Numbered from the stretch's first letter, positions 26,558 through 35,292 are shown. The stretch is 64,000 nt of DNA from Prescottella sp. R16 (GCF_030656875.1 NZ_CP130943.1:434001-498000); one strand, 5' to 3'. Notes: generated by a model from the sequence alone, not told the origin. Made by a program: numbers and translations.

Positions 26558-27700
26558 ATGATGGCCGACTTCACTTCTGAGCAGCGCGATTTCGCGTCCG
26601 CGGTGGCCGCGTTCTGTCGCAAGGAATGTGGCACGCGGGAGCAGCGGGACGCGCTCACCGGCCACGGTGCCCACAACCACAATCAGGACCTCTACGAGAA
26701 GATGGCCGATCTCGGGTGGCTCGGCATCACGGTCCCGGAGGAGTACGGCGGCTCGGCCGGCACGGCCGTCGACATGTGCATTCTCCTCGAGGAATCCGCC
26801 CGCGGTATGGCACCGATCGGCGGCATCGGACCCACCCTCATCACGGGCGCTGCCTACGCCAGATTCGGTACGGAACAACAGAAACGGGATGTGCTCGGCG
26901 GGATCGTGCGGGGTGCCTCGGAGTCGATCTCGATGTCCGAACCGGAGGCCGGGTCCGACGTCGGCAACCTGAGCTGCCGGGCCGAGAAGGTGTCCGGCGG
27001 CTGGCTGCTCAACGGGCAGAAGACGTGGTGCTCCAATGCCCACTTCGCGGAGAACATCCTGTTGGTGGCGCGCACCGATCGCAGCGGCTCCAAACACGAG
27101 GGCCTGACGATGTTCCATCTACCGGCCGACACGCCGGGACTGAAGATCAGCGGCATCGACACGATGGGTGGCCGCGAGGTCAACGACCTGTATCTCACCG
27201 ACGTCCACCTGCCCGACGATGCCGTGGTCGGTGCGGTCGGCGGCGGCTGGGCGCAGCTCATGACGGGCCTCAACACCGAGCGGCTCATCCTGGGCGCCAT
27301 GATGCTCGGTACCGCGCAGCGGGCATTCGACGACGCCCTCGGATTCGTCACGCAACGTAAGCAGTTCGGCCGACCGGTCGGCACGTTCCAGGCGCTGCGG
27401 CACCGGATCGCGGATCTGGCCACCGAGATCGAATGCACCCGCCTGCTGGTCTATTCGACGGCCCGGATGGTGGACGCACATCCCGAGAAACTGTTCCCGA
27501 GGGAGGCGTCGATGGTCAAACTCAAGGCCACCGAGACCGCGAAGAAGGTGGCGCTCGAGGGCATGCAGATGATGGGCGGCTACGGATACGCCACCGAATT
27601 CGACATGGAGGGGCACGTCCGCAAGACGCTGGTGTCGTCGATCTACGGCGGCACCAACGAGATTCAGCGCGACATCATCGGCAAGACGTACGGACTGTAG
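26558..27700 (+). CDS. Acyl-CoA dehydrogenase
   Basis: 380 aa. The ATG at 26558 follows GCAGGAG; the long upstream extension of the frame runs through the divergent promoter and is rejected. Family signatures: ISMSEPEAGSDVGNLSCRAE (FAD/substrate), KTWCSNAHFAENILLVAR, RKQFGRPVGTFQALRHRIAD and GMQMMGGYGYATEFDMEGHV. The usual C-terminal catalytic YEGT is YGGT here; the base may instead be the Glu in LNTERLILG, as in isovaleryl-type enzymes. It oxidises an acyl-CoA to the enoyl-CoA with FAD. The GntR gene is 9 nt downstream, forming an operon. Confidence 0.9.
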   Translation: MMADFTSEQRDFASAVAAFCRKECGTREQRDALTGHGAHNHNQDLYEKMADLGWLGITVPEEYGGSAGTAVDMCILLEESARGMAPIGGIGPTLITGAAYARFGTEQQKRDVLGGIVRGASESISMSEPEAGSDVGNLSCRAEKVSGGWLLNGQKTWCSNAHFAENILLVARTDRSGSKHEGLTMFHLPADTPGLKISGIDTMGGREVNDLYLTDVHLPDDAVVGAVGGGWAQLMTGLNTERLILGAMMLGTAQRAFDDALGFVTQRKQFGRPVGTFQALRHRIADLATEIECTRLLVYSTARMVDAHPEKLFPREASMVKLKATETAKKVALEGMQMMGGYGYATEFDMEGHVRKTLVSSIYGGTNEIQRDIIGKTYGL

Positions 27701-27709
27701 GAGGGCGCC

Positions 27710-28381
27710 GTGGTTGCTCCGGTCCGGCCGCTGCGGAGGCCGCAGCTGTCCGAAGCTGTGGCGGCGCATCTGCGCGGCGCCGTCATGTCCGGTCGGCTGC
27801 GGCCGGGGGCGTTCGTCCGGCTCGACGAGACGGCCGCCGAACTGGGGGTGAGTGTCACCCCGGTACGGGAGGCGCTGCTGACGCTGCGTGGGGAGGGGAT
27901 GGTGGAGTCGGTCCCGAACCGCGGGTACGTGGTCTCTCCACTCGAACGCGACGACGTGCACGACATCTTCTGGTTGCAGGGGCAGATCACCGTCGAGCTG
28001 GCGGTGCGGGCAGCACGGCTCGCGTCGGATGGCGATCTGGCGCGGTTGACGGATCTCACCGACGAGCTGCGGCAGGCGGTGGCGGTGTCCGATGCGGACC
28101 GAATTGCGGAGGCCGAGTACGAGTTCCATCGGGAGCTGTGCCGGATCGGGCGGGGCCCGAAGCTGGCGTGGTTCCTCGCGAACGCGGCCCGCTACACGCC
28201 GTACGAACTGTATGCGGCGGACCCGGCGTGGGGGGAGCTGGCGGTGGCGTCGCACACGCGGTTGATCGAGGCGATGCGCGGCGGGGACCGGGACGCGGTC
28301 GTCGCGCACACCCGTATCCAGTTCGACGACGCCGCCGACCGTCTGGTGGCGCACCTGGAGAGGATCGGGACATGGTCGTGA
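27710..28381 (+). CDS. GntR family regulator (FCD domain)
   Basis: 223 aa, GTG start. The N-terminal winged HTH reads LSEAVAAHLRGAVMSGRLRP then LGVSVTPVREALLTLRGEGM. The C-terminal FCD ligand domain has EAEYEFHRELCR and a final SHTRLIEAMRGGD metal/ligand helix. FadR-type FCD regulators sense acyl or organic-acid ligands. It is co-transcribed with the acyl-CoA dehydrogenase and overlaps the next DUF2236 gene by 10 nt. An M. tuberculosis homologue, Mce1R (Rv0165c), controls the fadD5-mce1 operon; this gene is 2.6 kb upstream of fadD5 and is a candidate for the same role. Confidence 0.87.
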   Translation: MVAPVRPLRRPQLSEAVAAHLRGAVMSGRLRPGAFVRLDETAAELGVSVTPVREALLTLRGEGMVESVPNRGYVVSPLERDDVHDIFWLQGQITVELAVRAARLASDGDLARLTDLTDELRQAVAVSDADRIAEAEYEFHRELCRIGRGPKLAWFLANAARYTPYELYAADPAWGELAVASHTRLIEAMRGGDRDAVVAHTRIQFDDAADRLVAHLERIGTWS

Positions 28382-29178
28382 CGGAGGGGACGGACACCGG
28401 TGGTGTCGCGTTGGCGGATTTCGTGGGCGAGTCGATGCTGTTGCTCGGCGCCGGCCCGACGGTGCTGTTGCAGTTGGCGTTGCCGGGTGTGGGTTACGGT
28501 GTGGCCGAACACAGTACGACGCTGCAGCGGCCACTGGACCGGTTGCGGACCACGATGACGTACGTGTACGCGGTCACGCTCGGTACGGAGGAGGAGCGGC
28601 GGGCGGTGGTGCGTCTGGTCAACCGGGTGCACGTGCCGGTGCGGTCGGAACGGTACAACGCGTTCGATCCGGACCTGCAGCTGTGGGTGGCGGCGACGCT
28701 GTACCGCAACGGCGCCGACATGTACGAGCGGTTCTTCGGGCCCCTGTCCGATGCGGACGCCGAACGCCTGTACCGGCAGTCGGCGGTGTACGGGACGGCG
28801 CTGCAGGTGAAGCCGGACATGTGGCCGGCGGATCGGGCGGCGTTCGACGTGTACTGGGAGAAGATGATCGCGTCGGTCGAGGTGGACGACCAGGTGCGCG
28901 CGTATGTGCGGGAGTTGCTGTCGGGTGGCCGGGCACCGCTGCCGGTACGGGCGCTGATGCCGGTGCAGCGGTTCGTGACGACGGGTCTGCTGCCGCCGCG
29001 GCTGCGGGACGAGTTCGGTCTGCCGTGGAGCCCGCGCGATCAGCGCCGTTTCGACCTGCTGATGCGTCTGCTGCCGCCCGTGTACCGGCTGGTGCCCCGG
29101 ACGCTGCGGCAACTTCCGTCCCGCTACTACCTGTGGGACATGCGTCGACGTCTCTCCAAGCACAAGCACCTCATCTGA
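28372..29178 (+). CDS. MpaB-family (DUF2236) oxygenase-like protein, second copy
   Basis: 268 aa, ATG at 28372 inside the last codons of the GntR gene (10-nt overlap, coupled); GTG at 28375 or 28378 are alternatives. DUF2236 features: VGESMLLLGAGPTVLLQLAL, TMTYVYAVTLGTEEERRAVV, LVNRVHVPVRSERYNAFDPD, and LYRQSAVYGTALQV. Only partly similar to the copy at 23999 by eye, so the two belong to different branches. The family is linked to haem or non-haem oxygenases; the reaction is unknown. Ends at palindrome copy 4. Confidence 0.82.
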   Translation: MVVTEGTDTGGVALADFVGESMLLLGAGPTVLLQLALPGVGYGVAEHSTTLQRPLDRLRTTMTYVYAVTLGTEEERRAVVRLVNRVHVPVRSERYNAFDPDLQLWVAATLYRNGADMYERFFGPLSDADAERLYRQSAVYGTALQVKPDMWPADRAAFDVYWEKMIASVEVDDQVRAYVRELLSGGRAPLPVRALMPVQRFVTTGLLPPRLRDEFGLPWSPRDQRRFDLLMRLLPPVYRLVPRTLRQLPSRYYLWDMRRRLSKHKHLI

Positions 29179-29225
29179 GGGAGGTTGCTGCGCGCCCCTC
29201 TCGGCCGTTGCCGCAGCAACGTCCC
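29179..29225. terminator. Terminator hairpin, copy 4 of the dispersed palindrome family
   Basis: GGGAGGTTGCTGCG pairs with CGCAGCAACGTCCC (13 of 14) around a 19-nt loop, directly at the stop of the DUF2236 gene (+) and 9 nt past the double-TetR gene (-). Confidence 0.8.
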
Positions 29226-29234
29226 GCGGCGGCG

Positions 29235-30437
29235 TCACGAACCGAACAGCACCGCCTCGACGAGTGCCCGCACCCGAGCCTGGTTCGAGGCCGTGGCGTC
29301 GAAGTGCATGATGCGGCCGACGTCGAGGACGAGGGCGAAGGCGGCGTGGACGAGGAAGCGGCATTCGGTGGCGGACAACTCCGGCCGGGTGTCGGCGAGG
29401 AGGTGCGCCCACCGGTCGGTGTTGTGACGTTGGACGGCGCGCAGTTCGGTGCGGGGGCCGTCGGGGAGGACGGCGAGTTCGGCGACGTACACGCTCATCA
29501 GTTCGCTCTGCTGGAACGACAGTCGCACGTACACGTCGACGAGGGCGGTGAGAGCGTCGCGTGGGGTGTCGGCGCCGTGCAGGGCGGCGGTGGTGGCGTC
29601 GGCGAGCCGGTCGGCGGCGCGGTGGAAGGCGGCGGCGAGCAGGTCGGCTTTGCCGGTGAAGTGCCGGTAGACGCCGGACGCGGTGATGCCGGCGGCGGAG
29701 GCGATGTCCTCGATGCTCACGTCGTGGTAGCCGCGGGCATGGAATGCGGTGACGGCCGCCCCGAGCAGGGCCTCACGACGGTCGTCCGACGACGCATCGG
29801 CACCAGGCAACGCCGAGGGCACCCCGTCGTCGTCGACGGTGACCGGTTCGACGTCGGCGACGGCGCGGCAGGCGCCCAGGAGGAGTCGGTCGAGGCGGCG
29901 CGGCGGCAGGGTGGTGCGGTGGACGGTGATGCTGCCGATCACGCCGAGCATGGCGACGCAGATCTGGGCGGCGTCGCGGGCGGGCAGGCCGGGGCGCAGC
30001 CGGGTGAGGGTGTCGGTGATGCGCTGGTTGACGGTTTCGATGGTGGCGCGGATGCGGGCGCGGTCGTCGGCGGCGAGGTAGCGGCTCTCCCACCGGTACA
30101 GGCCGGCGGTGCGGCGGTGGGTGACGGTGGTGCGGATCGCGGCGAGGAGTTGCCCGTTCAAACGTTCGGCCGGGTCGGCGCAGTCGAGGGCGGCGTCGTC
30201 CTCGTCGACGAGGGCGGTCTCGAGGGCATCTGCGAGATCTGTTGCGGCACGCAGGAACAGCGCGTACTTGTTGGGGAAGTGCCGGTACAGGGCCGGCCCG
30301 GAGATGCCGACGGCGGCGGCGATCTCGTCGACGCCGACGCCGTGGTAGCCGCGGGCACTGAACGCTTCGGCGGCCACGGCGGCGATCTGGAGTTTTCGAT
30401 CCTTGGGTCGGCGTCGGGGTTCGGTCCGCTGCACCAC
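29235..30437 (-). CDS. Double TetR-domain transcriptional regulator
   Basis: 400 aa. GTG at 30437 follows CCGGAGGTGCGCG; the upstream part of the frame is rejected. Two complete TetR modules lie in one chain: the first HTH (about 10-60) has AVAAEAFSARGYHGVGVDEI and AVGISGPALYRHFPNKYALF; the second (about 210-260) has GAAVTAFHARGYHDVSIEDI and AAGITASGVYRHFTGKADLL. Each is followed by its own helical domain, so one protein could mimic a TetR dimer or bridge two operators. It points away from fadD5-mce, which starts about 570 nt away. Confidence 0.88.
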   Translation of the reverse strand: MVQRTEPRRRPKDRKLQIAAVAAEAFSARGYHGVGVDEIAAAVGISGPALYRHFPNKYALFLRAATDLADALETALVDEDDAALDCADPAERLNGQLLAAIRTTVTHRRTAGLYRWESRYLAADDRARIRATIETVNQRITDTLTRLRPGLPARDAAQICVAMLGVIGSITVHRTTLPPRRLDRLLLGACRAVADVEPVTVDDDGVPSALPGADASSDDRREALLGAAVTAFHARGYHDVSIEDIASAAGITASGVYRHFTGKADLLAAAFHRAADRLADATTAALHGADTPRDALTALVDVYVRLSFQQSELMSVYVAELAVLPDGPRTELRAVQRHNTDRWAHLLADTRPELSATECRFLVHAAFALVLDVGRIMHFDATASNQARVRALVEAVLFGS

Positions 30438-30575
30438 CGCGCACCTCCGGGGCCTGTGGGTCTGGTGCAGCGCAGCATAACGCACGACCGGGTCGAATTC
30501 GTCTGTACCCCTTGACAACCACCCACCCCGGTCGGACAGTGATCGCACTGTCGGCCGTCCGATGGGGAAACTGCT

Positions 30576-30875
30576 GTGTCCACTACGATGCGGCGCGAGT
30601 TGCGTGACGCGGTGCTGGAGTTGACGATCGATCGGCCGGAGCGGATGAACGCCGTCGACATGGTCACGATGCGCGAGTTGACCGAAGAGATCCTCGCGGC
30701 GGGCCCCCGGCGGGCGCTCGAGCTCACGAAATGGGCACTCAACGCGGTCACCCTCGACGCGCTGGACCGGGCGCTCGAACGTGAACATCGGGGCCAGGTC
30801 GAGCTTTTGGCGTCGACCGACTTCGCGGAGGGGGCGGCGGCGATGCTGCAGAAGCATCCGCCCCGGTTCCCGTGA
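30576..30875 (+). pseudogene. Enoyl-CoA hydratase remnant with in-frame internal deletion
   Basis: 99 aa. The first 36 residues match a crotonase N-terminus (DAVLELTIDRPERMNAVD) and then jump, in frame, to a crotonase C-terminus (GPRRALELTKWALN ... EHRGQVELLASTDFAEGAAA). About 150 residues holding the oxyanion loop and catalytic Glu are missing, so the product cannot be a working hydratase. The frame is still open, so it may be a recent deletion. It lies between the double-TetR gene and fadD5. A functional micro-protein is possible but unsupported. Confidence 0.75.
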
Positions 30876-31009
30876 CAGGCGGCATGCGCCCGGAGAATCG
30901 CCGTTAACAAAACAGCACCCGAAACCGCGCAATGTGTGTAACCTGCATCACATCGCACGACGGGCTCGGTCCGGTCGGAAGGGCCCGCTCCGCACGAGAG
31001 GAACCTTCG

Positions 31010-32572
31010 ATGGTCGCTTCAACTGCAACTCCCACGGCCGCGCTCGAGGCCGGACGGTTCCGGCGCAACAACTGGAACAACCAGGTGGCCCGGCACGCGC
31101 TGATGATCCCGGACCGGGCTGCGCTGCGGTTCCAGGGGGCCACGATCACCTGGTCCGGGCTGCACGATCGGGTGGAGCGGCTGGCCGGCGCCCTGGACCG
31201 CCGTGGGGTGCGGTTCGGGGACCGGGTGCTGATCCTCATGCTCAACCGTCCCGAATATCTGGAGACGGTGCTGGCGGCCACTGCACTGGGGGCGATCGCG
31301 GTGCCGGTGAATTTCCGGATGACGGCACCGGAGGTGGCATTCCTGTTGCGGGACAGTGGCGCTCGCGTCGTGGTGACGGACACGGTACTGGCGCCACTGG
31401 TGGAGGCGGTGCGGGCGGAGACGGCCGAGTTGGAGCAGACGATCACGGTGGGGGACCCCGACGGCTACGAGGCGCTGATCGCCGAGCCGGGCGAGCCGCA
31501 CCTGCCGGTCGACATTCCGGACGACACGCCGGCGCTGATCATGTACACGTCGGGGACGACGGGCCGGCCGAAGGGGGCGGTGCTCACGCACGCCAACATG
31601 GCGGCGCAGGCCCTCACCTGTATCCGGGCGTTCCAGATGCACCGCCCCGACGACATCGGTTTCTGTGCGTCGCCGATGTTCCACATCGCGGCGCTGGGGT
31701 CGATGGCGCCGAGCCTGATGCTGGGGCTGACCACGGTGATCCATCCGGTGGGCGCGTTCGACCCGGACACCTTGCTGGACGTGCTCGAGCAGGAGCGGGT
31801 CACCTCGCTGTTCCTGGTGCCGGTGCAGTGGCAGGCCGTGTGCGCGGCGCAGCAGCACAGCCCCCGGAACCTGAAGCTGCGCAACATCTCCTGGGGTGCG
31901 GCTCCGGCATCGGACACGGTACTGCGGGCGATGGCGGAGACGTTCCCGGAGGCGTCGAACGTGGCGGTGTTCGGGCAGACGGAGATGTCGCCGATCACGT
32001 GCGTGCTGGACGGGGAGGATGCGCTGCGCAAGCTGGGATCGGTGGGCCGGGTGATTCCGACGGTGCAGGCCCGCGTCGTGGACGACGACATGAACGATGT
32101 TCCGCCCGGCCAGGTGGGGGAGATCGTGTACCGGGGGCCGACGACGATGCTCGGGTACTGGCAGAATCCGGCGGCCACGGCGGACGCGTTCCACGGTGGC
32201 TGGTTCCATTCGGGTGATCTGGTGCGCGTGGACGGTGAGGGGTTCGTCTACGTGGTGGACCGCAAGAAGGACATGATCATTTCCGGTGGCGAGAACATCT
32301 ACTGCGCCGAGGTGGAGAACGCGCTGTTCGCGCATCCGAAGGTGCTCGAGGCCGCGGTGATCGGCCGCGCCGACCCGCAGTGGGGGGAGATCCCGGTGGC
32401 GGTGGTGGCATTGCGGCCGGACGCCGGCGGGTTGACGCTCGACGAACTGCAACAGTTCCTCGGTACACAGCTGGCCCGGTACAAGCATCCGAAGGCGCTG
32501 CTGTGTGTGGAGGCGTTGCCGCGCAACGCGAGTGGGAAGGTCGTCAAGGGCGAGCTCCGGGCCTTGCAATGA
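31010..32572 (+). CDS. fadD5: Fatty-acid-CoA ligase FadD5, first gene of the mce operon
   Basis: 520 aa. ATG at 31010 follows GAGAGGAACC; an in-frame ATG at 30932 is rejected. ANL-superfamily motifs: the P-loop-like IMYTSGTTGRPKGAVLTHAN, FGQTEMSPITC, GWFHSGDLVRVDGEGFVYVV, DRKKDMIISGGENIYCAEVE and the catalytic Lys in NASGKVVKGE. It activates a fatty acid to acyl-CoA. Close resemblance to M. tuberculosis FadD5 (Rv0166), which likewise precedes yrbE1A-mce1, implies it activates lipids imported by this Mce complex. Its stop overlaps the yrbEA start as ATGA. Confidence 0.92.
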   Translation: MVASTATPTAALEAGRFRRNNWNNQVARHALMIPDRAALRFQGATITWSGLHDRVERLAGALDRRGVRFGDRVLILMLNRPEYLETVLAATALGAIAVPVNFRMTAPEVAFLLRDSGARVVVTDTVLAPLVEAVRAETAELEQTITVGDPDGYEALIAEPGEPHLPVDIPDDTPALIMYTSGTTGRPKGAVLTHANMAAQALTCIRAFQMHRPDDIGFCASPMFHIAALGSMAPSLMLGLTTVIHPVGAFDPDTLLDVLEQERVTSLFLVPVQWQAVCAAQQHSPRNLKLRNISWGAAPASDTVLRAMAETFPEASNVAVFGQTEMSPITCVLDGEDALRKLGSVGRVIPTVQARVVDDDMNDVPPGQVGEIVYRGPTTMLGYWQNPAATADAFHGGWFHSGDLVRVDGEGFVYVVDRKKDMIISGGENIYCAEVENALFAHPKVLEAAVIGRADPQWGEIPVAVVALRPDAGGLTLDELQQFLGTQLARYKHPKALLCVEALPRNASGKVVKGELRALQ

Positions 32573-33378
32573 CGTTCGAGCTGCCCGCCGCGAAGGGGCC
32601 GCTGCGTGATGTGGCGCTGCAGGGCGGGTATCTCATCGGGTTCTCGGTGCAGGCCCTCGCCGCGCTCGCCCGCGCGGTCGTCCACGGTCGGCTGTCGGTG
32701 CGGGAGACGGTGACGCAGACGCTGTTCGTCGGCCGGGTGAGCACGGGACCGTCGCTGCTGCTGATGATTCCGGTCGGGGTGTTCGTGGCCGTGTCGGTGG
32801 GGGAGCTGGCGGGCCGGATCGGGGCCGGCGGGTATTCGGGGGCGGTGGTGGCGTTCGTGATCGTGGGACAGGCGTCGGCCCTGGTGTGCGCGTTGATGAT
32901 GGCGGGGGTGGCCGGCTCGGCGATCTGTACGGACCTGGGTGCGAGGAAGATTCGTGAGGAGGTCGACGCCCTCGAGGTGATGGGTGTCGACGTGCTCGAG
33001 CGGTTGGTGGCGCCCCGGCTGGTCGCGGCCGTGGTGGTGTCGCTGGCCCTGTGCGCGATGGTGACGTTCGGTGGGGTGATGGCCTGCTACGCCTACCACG
33101 TGTACGTGCAGCATCTGCCGGCCGGCGCGTTCCTGGCCACGTTCAGCCAGTACGGGCGCACCTCGGATTTCGTGACGGCGCTGGTGAAGGCGACGATCTT
33201 CGCGCTCGCGTCCACCCTGGTGGCGACGTTCAAGGGGTTGCATGCGCACGGCGGCCCGCGTGGGGTGGCGGACGCCGTCAACGAGGCGGTGGTGATCGCG
33301 TTCGCGCTGGTGTTCGTCGCCAACACAGTGTTGTCGGCGTTGTACACGGTGATCGTGCCGGCGGTGGGGACGTACTGA
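32569..33378 (+). CDS. yrbEA: MlaE/YrbE-type permease A of the Mce lipid importer
   Basis: 269 aa; ATG overlaps the fadD5 stop (ATGA). Integral membrane protein with the YrbE signatures FVAVSVGELAGRIGAGGYSG and the cytoplasmic coupling helix GARKIREEVDALEVMGVD, then several hydrophobic segments. With YrbEB it forms the permease of an ABC-type importer for lipids (fatty acids or cholesterol in mycobacteria), powered by an MceG ATPase that is not encoded here. The next gene overlaps by one base (TGATG). Confidence 0.92.
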   Translation: MTFELPAAKGPLRDVALQGGYLIGFSVQALAALARAVVHGRLSVRETVTQTLFVGRVSTGPSLLLMIPVGVFVAVSVGELAGRIGAGGYSGAVVAFVIVGQASALVCALMMAGVAGSAICTDLGARKIREEVDALEVMGVDVLERLVAPRLVAAVVVSLALCAMVTFGGVMACYAYHVYVQHLPAGAFLATFSQYGRTSDFVTALVKATIFALASTLVATFKGLHAHGGPRGVADAVNEAVVIAFALVFVANTVLSALYTVIVPAVGTY

Positions 33379-34235
33379 TGGTGGGGTTCGATACGCGGGT
33401 GCGTCTGCGCCGGGCCGCCCGGCCGGTGGACGCCGTGTACGGCGGGCTCGCCGATGTGGGCCGGCACGTCACGTTCTACGGCCGCACGGTGGCGTCGTTG
33501 CCGTATGCGGCGGTCCGCTACCGCAAGCACGTCCTCACCCAGATCGGTGAGGTGAGTTTCGGTAACCGTTCGCTGCTGTCGGGTGGCGGGACGGTGGGGA
33601 TCGTGTTCGCGATGTCGTTGGCGGCGGCGATGATGCTGGGCGTCGAAACGCATCGCGGGCTGGAACTGATCGGCATGTCGACGCTGTCGGGGATGCTGTC
33701 GGCGATCGCGAACACCCGCGAGCTGGCGCCGGTGGTGGTGGCGATCGCGTTGGCGGCGAAGGTGGGGACGGGGTTCACGGCGCAGCTGGGGGCGATGCGG
33801 ATCTCCGACGAGATCGACGCGCTGGATTCGATGGCGGTGCGGTCGATTCCGTTCCTGGCGGGCACGCGGGTGCTGGCGGCGATGGTGTGTGTGCTGCCGA
33901 TCTTCATGATCGGACTGCTCGCCAGCTATCTGTCGACGCGGCTGGTGATCGTTCTGTTCAACGGGGCGTCGGCGGGCACGTACGACTACTTCTTCCACCT
34001 GGCGCTGTCCCCGGTCGATCTGGTGTATGCGGCGGTCAAGGCGATCGTGTTCGCGGCGGTGGTGGCGTTGGTGCACTGCGCGTACGGCTATTTCGCGTCG
34101 GGCGGTCCGGCGGGGGTGGGTCAGGCGGCGGGGCGGGCGTTGCGGACGGCGATCCTGGCGATCGGCGTCCTGGACGTGCTCATGACGTTCGCGCTGTGGG
34201 GTCTGGTGCCCACCGTCCCGGGGATGGGGGTGTGA
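33378..34235 (+). CDS. yrbEB: MlaE/YrbE-type permease B of the Mce lipid importer
   Basis: 285 aa, ATG start sharing a base with the yrbEA stop. Characteristic segments: FGNRSLLSGGGTVGIVFAMS, NTRELAPVVVAIALAAKVGT, GAMRISDEIDALDSMAVRSI (coupling helix) and a C-terminal hydrophobic tail. Partner of YrbEA in the inner-membrane permease. mceA starts one base after its stop. Confidence 0.92.
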   Translation: MVGFDTRVRLRRAARPVDAVYGGLADVGRHVTFYGRTVASLPYAAVRYRKHVLTQIGEVSFGNRSLLSGGGTVGIVFAMSLAAAMMLGVETHRGLELIGMSTLSGMLSAIANTRELAPVVVAIALAAKVGTGFTAQLGAMRISDEIDALDSMAVRSIPFLAGTRVLAAMVCVLPIFMIGLLASYLSTRLVIVLFNGASAGTYDYFFHLALSPVDLVYAAVKAIVFAAVVALVHCAYGYFASGGPAGVGQAAGRALRTAILAIGVLDVLMTFALWGLVPTVPGMGV

Positions 34236-34236
34236 G

Positions 34237-35292
34237 GTGCGCCGGCGCGGGACGAGTACCGCGGCGTTCGCGGTGCGCGGCGCGGTGGCGACCGTGGCCG
34301 CGGTCGCGGTGGGCACGCTGATGGTGCTGCACGGCACCGGCCGGCTGGACCGCGACCCGGAGGTGACGGTGGAGGTGCCGGCCGCGGTCGGGCTGATCAC
34401 GGGGGAGGCGCCGGTCCGGTTCCACGGCGTGAACGTGGGCCGCATCGCCGGCATCGAGCCGGGGGTGGACGCGTCGCGGGCGCGGCTGCAGATCGACGCC
34501 CACGTGATCGGGCGGATCCCGGCGTCGGTGACGGCCCGGGTGCTGCCGCGAACCTTCTTCGGCGACATCTACGTTCAACTGTCCGGGACCCCGGACGGGA
34601 CGGCTCTCGCCGACGGCGACGAGATCCGGATCGATGCCGGCCCCGACGCGGTGGCCCTGTACGACGTGTACACGCGGCTGGTGGACGTGCTGGACCGGAT
34701 GCGGCCGCAGCAGATGCAGGTGGCGTTGTCGACGCTCGCGCACACCCTGGACGGGCGGGGTGCCACGATCGGCCGGACGGTCGACCGGTTGGCGGCGGCC
34801 GCCCCGACGCTGACCCCGGCGGTGCAGGGACTGCTGGACGCGGCCCCCGATTTCCGGACGGTGCTGCAGTCCCTCGACGCCGCCACCCCGGACGTGCTGG
34901 CGACGCTGGAGTCGGTGACAGGCCTGTCCCGCACCGTCGTCGACCGTGCGGACGACGTCACCGCCACGATCGGTACGGCCGCCGAATTCGCGCCCACGGT
35001 CGCCGATTTCGTGGGCGACAACCGGGACGAGCTGCTGACGGTGCTGGATGCGTCGGGGACGATCCTGGGGACGGCGGCCACGAATCCGGGTGGGCTCACC
35101 GCGACGCTGGAGGGGGCGCGCACGTTCGGGGCGGCGGGGGCGCGGGTGTTCGCGACGGGCCGGTTCGACATCGTCGCGGTGCCCACGTTCACCGATCCGC
35201 TGCCGTACACGTCGGCGGACTGCCCGAGTTACGGGACACTGCCGGGCGCGTGCGGACCCCGAGCCCCGGAACGACAGGGCCCGCAGCGGTGA
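34237..35292 (+). CDS. mceA: MCE family protein, MceA position
   Basis: 351 aa, GTG start. One N-terminal membrane helix (VRGAVATVAAVAVGTLMVLH) is followed by the MCE/MlaD domain with GEAPVRFHGVNVGRIAGIEP and a hydrophobic FFGDIYVQLSG strand, then a long alpha-helical region. Six such proteins form a hexameric tunnel across the periplasm that feeds lipid to YrbEA/B. It is shorter than mycobacterial Mce1A and lacks an extended C-terminus. Ends in GTGA overlap with mceB. Confidence 0.88.
   Translation: MRRRGTSTAAFAVRGAVATVAAVAVGTLMVLHGTGRLDRDPEVTVEVPAAVGLITGEAPVRFHGVNVGRIAGIEPGVDASRARLQIDAHVIGRIPASVTARVLPRTFFGDIYVQLSGTPDGTALADGDEIRIDAGPDAVALYDVYTRLVDVLDRMRPQQMQVALSTLAHTLDGRGATIGRTVDRLAAAAPTLTPAVQGLLDAAPDFRTVLQSLDAATPDVLATLESVTGLSRTVVDRADDVTATIGTAAEFAPTVADFVGDNRDELLTVLDASGTILGTAATNPGGLTATLEGARTFGAAGARVFATGRFDIVAVPTFTDPLPYTSADCPSYGTLPGACGPRAPERQGPQR

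Noticed and set aside
30932..31009. Upstream ATG (30932) as the fadD5 start
   Set aside because: The added 26 residues lack similarity to FadD5-type N-termini and the ATG at 31010 has a proper ribosome site.
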